Shown: piece by piece, positions 25,811-27,821 of the stretch | Layout of the letters: the number at the start of each line of letters is the position of its first letter | How positions within the stretch are numbered: the first letter of the stretch is position 1 | NCBI GenBank assembly: GCA_036378295.1 | Contig: DASUWS010000058.1 | Span: 1-27,821 of the forward strand | DNA: 27,821 nucleotides | Reading direction: 5' to 3' | DNA from: DAHUXT01 sp036378295 | GTDB taxonomy: Bacteria > Chloroflexota > Ktedonobacteria > Ktedonobacterales > JADMIN01 | Made by a program: the position numbers and the translations under genes | The notes under the pieces: generated by a model | Databases searched by the model: none | Told to the model about the DNA's origin: nothing | Seen by the model: the letters and a program-made list of their open reading frames with translations, nothing else

Positions 25811-27112
25811 TCAAGAATGTCGCGACACTATATTTGCTGTGCGAGCCACTACTTCCGCAGCCAATGCTTTGTAGGCGATTGCTCCTGGCGAGCATGGATT
25901 ATGCTCGAGGATAGTACGCCCGTAAGTTGAGGCCTCAAGAAGTTGGATGTCGCGCGGAATCAGTGTAGCGAATTTCTCGTTTCGGAAGTGCTCTCCGATC
26001 TCTTCTACTGCCTGTTTGGCGTATTGGTTCTCGATTTCGTACATTGTCTGCACAATGCCAAAAAGGAACAGAGATAGATTATGTCTGTTCCTAACCACGT
26101 ATACCATTTTGAGAAGCTCCTTTAGGCCCTCCAAATCGAAATAGTGACATGGCAACGGTATAATTGCACCGTCGCATGCTACAAGCGCATTAATCGTAAG
26201 TAAGCCCAGCCACGATGGACAATCAATCAAGATGAAATCGAACGAGTTGCGAATGCGATCTAGGCCCTGTGCTAACCGATACTCGGGGTATTTTACATAT
26301 GGAAGTTGCTGATCTGCCGTCCATAGTTGCGCCGACGCCGGAAGCAGCCAGATATTAGTGCGAACTTGGCGGACAACTGCATCAATATCGATGGAATCCG
26401 CGAGGAGCATATCGTAGACTGAATGATGTACAGTCTCGGGATCTACGCCGAGATGCATCGTCGCACCCATGTTAGGGGACAAGTCCACTAGCAACACTCT
26501 TTGTCGGTTATCAGCAATGAAGGCCGCGAGATTTACCGAGGTCTCGGTTTTGCCGATTCTACCACTCTGATTGGCACAGGCAAATATCCGAGCACCAGTG
26601 TTATTGCGGGTAATATTGGACTCTGAAATTCCACCTATCTGATCGTTCTGCTCAGCCATAGCTCGCATTTGGAGCCCGACAGCACGGAGCAATCCGGCTA
26701 ATGCTGCTTCATAATTTGATGTCGCGTCATAATGGTGAAGTGTTCCCCATATTGCGGGAATCTCATCCTCGTCACAGGGCGCAACAACGAATGGAATCAC
26801 ATCTTTGATCCGGCTGTGCCACATTAGCCGGAGTGCGGCATTGACTTCCTGGCGAACCGGTTTGGAACTAAGCGAATGGGGACTCTGAACAAGCACGAAC
26901 CAGTCACAGTCAACTAGAGCTTGGTTGATTCGCTCCACGAAGTCACCATGTTCCAAATCAGCGACGTCGACCCAGACAGTTGCTCCAGCTGCCCTCAGGT
27001 CATCAACCAGGCGGACTGTCATGCCGTTGTCTATATGGCTATGGCTGACAAAGATGCGAGGAGTCAATCTTTCCGGATTCTGGGCATTTTGAGAATCGCT
27101 GTCAGAACCCAT
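25811..27112 (-). CDS. TIR domain fused to ParA/MinD-like ATPase
   Basis: A 433-residue two-domain protein. Residues about 18-130 are a TIR domain: RIFVSHSHIDNGMTVRLVDDL, VWVDVADLEHGD, WFVLVQSPHSLSSKPVRQEV, with Glu89 at the position of the NADase catalytic Glu. Residues about 175-430 are ParA-like. Walker A is NQSGRIGKTET (lacking the signature Lys of KGGVGKT, and Glu after GKT), A' is LVDLSPNMGAT (Ser for the second Asp), and Walker B ILIDCPSWLGLLTINAL is normal. GAGGGAG sets the start at 27112, or 27115 one codon earlier. There is no ParB partner. It is AT-rich with different codon use, so likely acquired. An anti-phage NAD-depleting or signalling role is inferred. Confidence 0.88.
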   Translation of the reverse strand: MGSDSDSQNAQNPERLTPRIFVSHSHIDNGMTVRLVDDLRAAGATVWVDVADLEHGDFVERINQALVDCDWFVLVQSPHSLSSKPVRQEVNAALRLMWHSRIKDVIPFVVAPCDEDEIPAIWGTLHHYDATSNYEAALAGLLRAVGLQMRAMAEQNDQIGGISESNITRNNTGARIFACANQSGRIGKTETSVNLAAFIADNRQRVLLVDLSPNMGATMHLGVDPETVHHSVYDMLLADSIDIDAVVRQVRTNIWLLPASAQLWTADQQLPYVKYPEYRLAQGLDRIRNSFDFILIDCPSWLGLLTINALVACDGAIIPLPCHYFDLEGLKELLKMVYVVRNRHNLSLFLFGIVQTMYEIENQYAKQAVEEIGEHFRNEKFATLIPRDIQLLEASTYGRTILEHNPCSPGAIAYKALAAEVVARTANIVSRHS

Positions 27113-27156
27113 CATCTTCTCCCTCTGCCACTCATTTGATACACGCAAGTGGCTTT

Positions 27157-27162
27157 ATTGTA
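27157..27162 (-). promoter_or_regulatory. Possible -10 box for TIR-ParA gene
   Basis: On the minus strand TACAAT lies about 45 bases upstream of the start codon in an AT-rich stretch. No good -35 box is seen at the right distance. Confidence 0.3.
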
Positions 27163-27470
27163 TCTACCGAAGCAAACAGAAATACTGATGGTTGCTAGGG
27201 TATCGAGGCCAGGAATCGGGTTCCAAAAGCGCAGGTTGTGCCGCGAGCCAAAACTTCCAGTCAATCGCGCTTGCGCCTCTGGCGTGAAAGGGTCATCCGT
27301 CAGGGCTTGAACGCCGAAGTTCCCAAGAGACCAAACACCCGGAGATTGTGGCTCTGGAGATTATGAGATCACCTTGGGCGACGGGGCAACACGACGAGCG
27401 CCAGCCTGAGCAATCGATCAGGCGCGTGTCGCGGGTGGCTGAGGCCATCTTGAAGGCCGGTCGCGTTGCC
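27163..27470. other. Unassigned island DNA
   Basis: About 300 bases with no recognisable gene. A 41-codon frame (27363-27488, +) ends within the 21-base repeat. Its product is basic (IRRVSRVAEAILKAGRVA) but has no ribosome site, so I do not call it. The stretch may be remnants of mobile DNA. Confidence 0.35.
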
Positions 27471-27512
27471 TCCTATTCTGCCCCCTAAACATCCTATTCT
27501 GCCCCCTAAACA
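27471..27512. repeat. 21-bp perfect tandem repeat, 2 units
   Basis: Units 27471-27491 and 27492-27512 are identical, each TCCTATTCTG followed by CCCCCTAAACA. The 21-base period equals two helical turns, as in iterons or recombinase arm sites. The position near the possible att site suggests a role in mobility, unproven. Confidence 0.8.
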
Positions 27513-27544
27513 GACGAACTCCCGCGACAGTAAGCGACAGACGA

Positions 27545-27588
27545 CGACAAAAAGAAAGCCGCGGAGTCCTGAATTTCAGGACTCCGCG
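27545..27588 (-). terminator. Strong rho-independent terminator (minus strand)
   Basis: CGCGGAGTCCTGA (27560-27572) and TCAGGACTCCGCG (27576-27588) form a perfect 13-base stem with a 3-base loop. On the minus strand it is followed by GCTTTCTTTTTG, a good U-tract. It would stop transcripts coming from beyond the right edge, 32 bases after the tmRNA-like end. Confidence 0.85.
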
Positions 27589-27619
27589 ACATCTGACGAA
27601 CTGTACCGGAACGTCAATT

Positions 27620-27652
27620 TGGTGGAGATGGGGGAGAGTCGAATTCCGTGCC
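27620..27652 (-). ncRNA. tmRNA (ssrA) 3'-end-like segment / possible integration site
   Basis: On the minus strand the segment ends in ATTCGACTCTCC...CATCTCCACCA, resembling the T-loop, acceptor stem and CCA end of tmRNA, and is followed within 32 bases by a terminator. The T-stem does not pair well around the TTCGACT loop (CGGAA against CTCCC), so it may be a degraded or displaced copy left by an integration event. The rest of a tmRNA would lie beyond the window. A tRNA was tested: no 5' acceptor strand is found at the right distance. Confidence 0.35.
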
Positions 27653-27726
27653 CTAGGTCTCGTAGCGTCCAGTCCCGTTCTACATTGTCGAATTCAAGCG
27701 CCCTCAGGTGCTCCAACCGTCCGGTG

Positions 27727-27821
27727 TCATCTGGTTCTGTCCCACTGGGTTGGGGGCAGCGTTGGGGGCAACACTGAGATCCTCGCACCGCGTTCCCATA
27801 CTGCACGGCATTTACTCATGC
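27727..27821 (-). CDS. Possible C-terminal tail of an integrase or other protein (partial)
   Basis: The minus-strand frame from the right edge to a TGA at 27727 encodes 30 residues including an ATG at 27819 and ending VLPPTLPPTQWDRTR. Short, Pro/Thr-repeat tails of this type occur after the catalytic domain of some tyrosine recombinases, and integrase genes often abut tmRNA attachment sites. No catalytic motif is in view, so the identity is a guess from context. Confidence 0.2.
   Translation of the reverse strand, partial: MSKCRAVWERGARISVLPPTLPPTQWDRTR

Noticed and set aside
27471..27512. CRISPR array
   Set aside because: Two directly adjacent 21-bp units have no spacers and no cas genes are present.
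27620..27700. Complete tRNA gene on the minus strand
   Set aside because: No 5' acceptor strand matching GGAGATG or GGGGATG and no anticodon arm are found at the right distance.

Overview
The window comes from a GC-rich bacterial chromosome. The gene set (Ddn-type F420-linked reductase, CsbD protein, NfeD/slipin pair, oligopeptide ABC transporter with IclR, GGT and amidase) fits Chloroflexota of the Ktedonobacteria type best, with Actinomycetota as the alternative. This is inferred from gene content only.

Layout. 1-3700 holds housekeeping-type genes: a membrane acyltransferase cut by the left edge (-), an alpha/beta hydrolase (+), a Ddn-like F420 reductase (-) and a CsbD stress protein (-). 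3951-6000 is a two-gene ABC-2 exporter (-). It is divergent from a copper locus at 6149-12609 (+): a CsoR repressor with a clear palindromic operator, a CopA pump, a CopZ-like chaperone, a second unusual P1B-ATPase with a CPD motif in place of CPC, and a 58-residue YHS protein. 12799-14571 is an nfeD-slipin membrane pair (-).

14897-25340 looks like a catabolic/uptake locus. A comD-comE-cyclase operon (+) encodes a two-subunit TPP-dependent 2-oxoacid decarboxylase and an isatin-hydrolase/kynurenine-formamidase-type hydrolase. It converges on an oligopeptide-type ABC transporter operon (binding lipoprotein, DppB, DppC, all -, no ATPase genes in view). Upstream lie an IclR regulator (-), a gamma-glutamyltransferase (-) and a divergent amidase (+). 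A near-identical 26-bp operator lies upstream of iclR and between ggt and the amidase, so IclR probably controls itself and these hydrolases.

25690-27821 is visibly more AT-rich and looks like an acquired island. Its main gene is a TIR domain fused to a ParA/MinD-like ATPase with altered nucleotide-binding motifs, a plausible defence protein. The island's right side carries a 21-bp tandem repeat, a strong terminator on the minus strand, a stretch resembling the 3' end of tmRNA (a common integration site) and what may be the tail of an integrase running off the edge.
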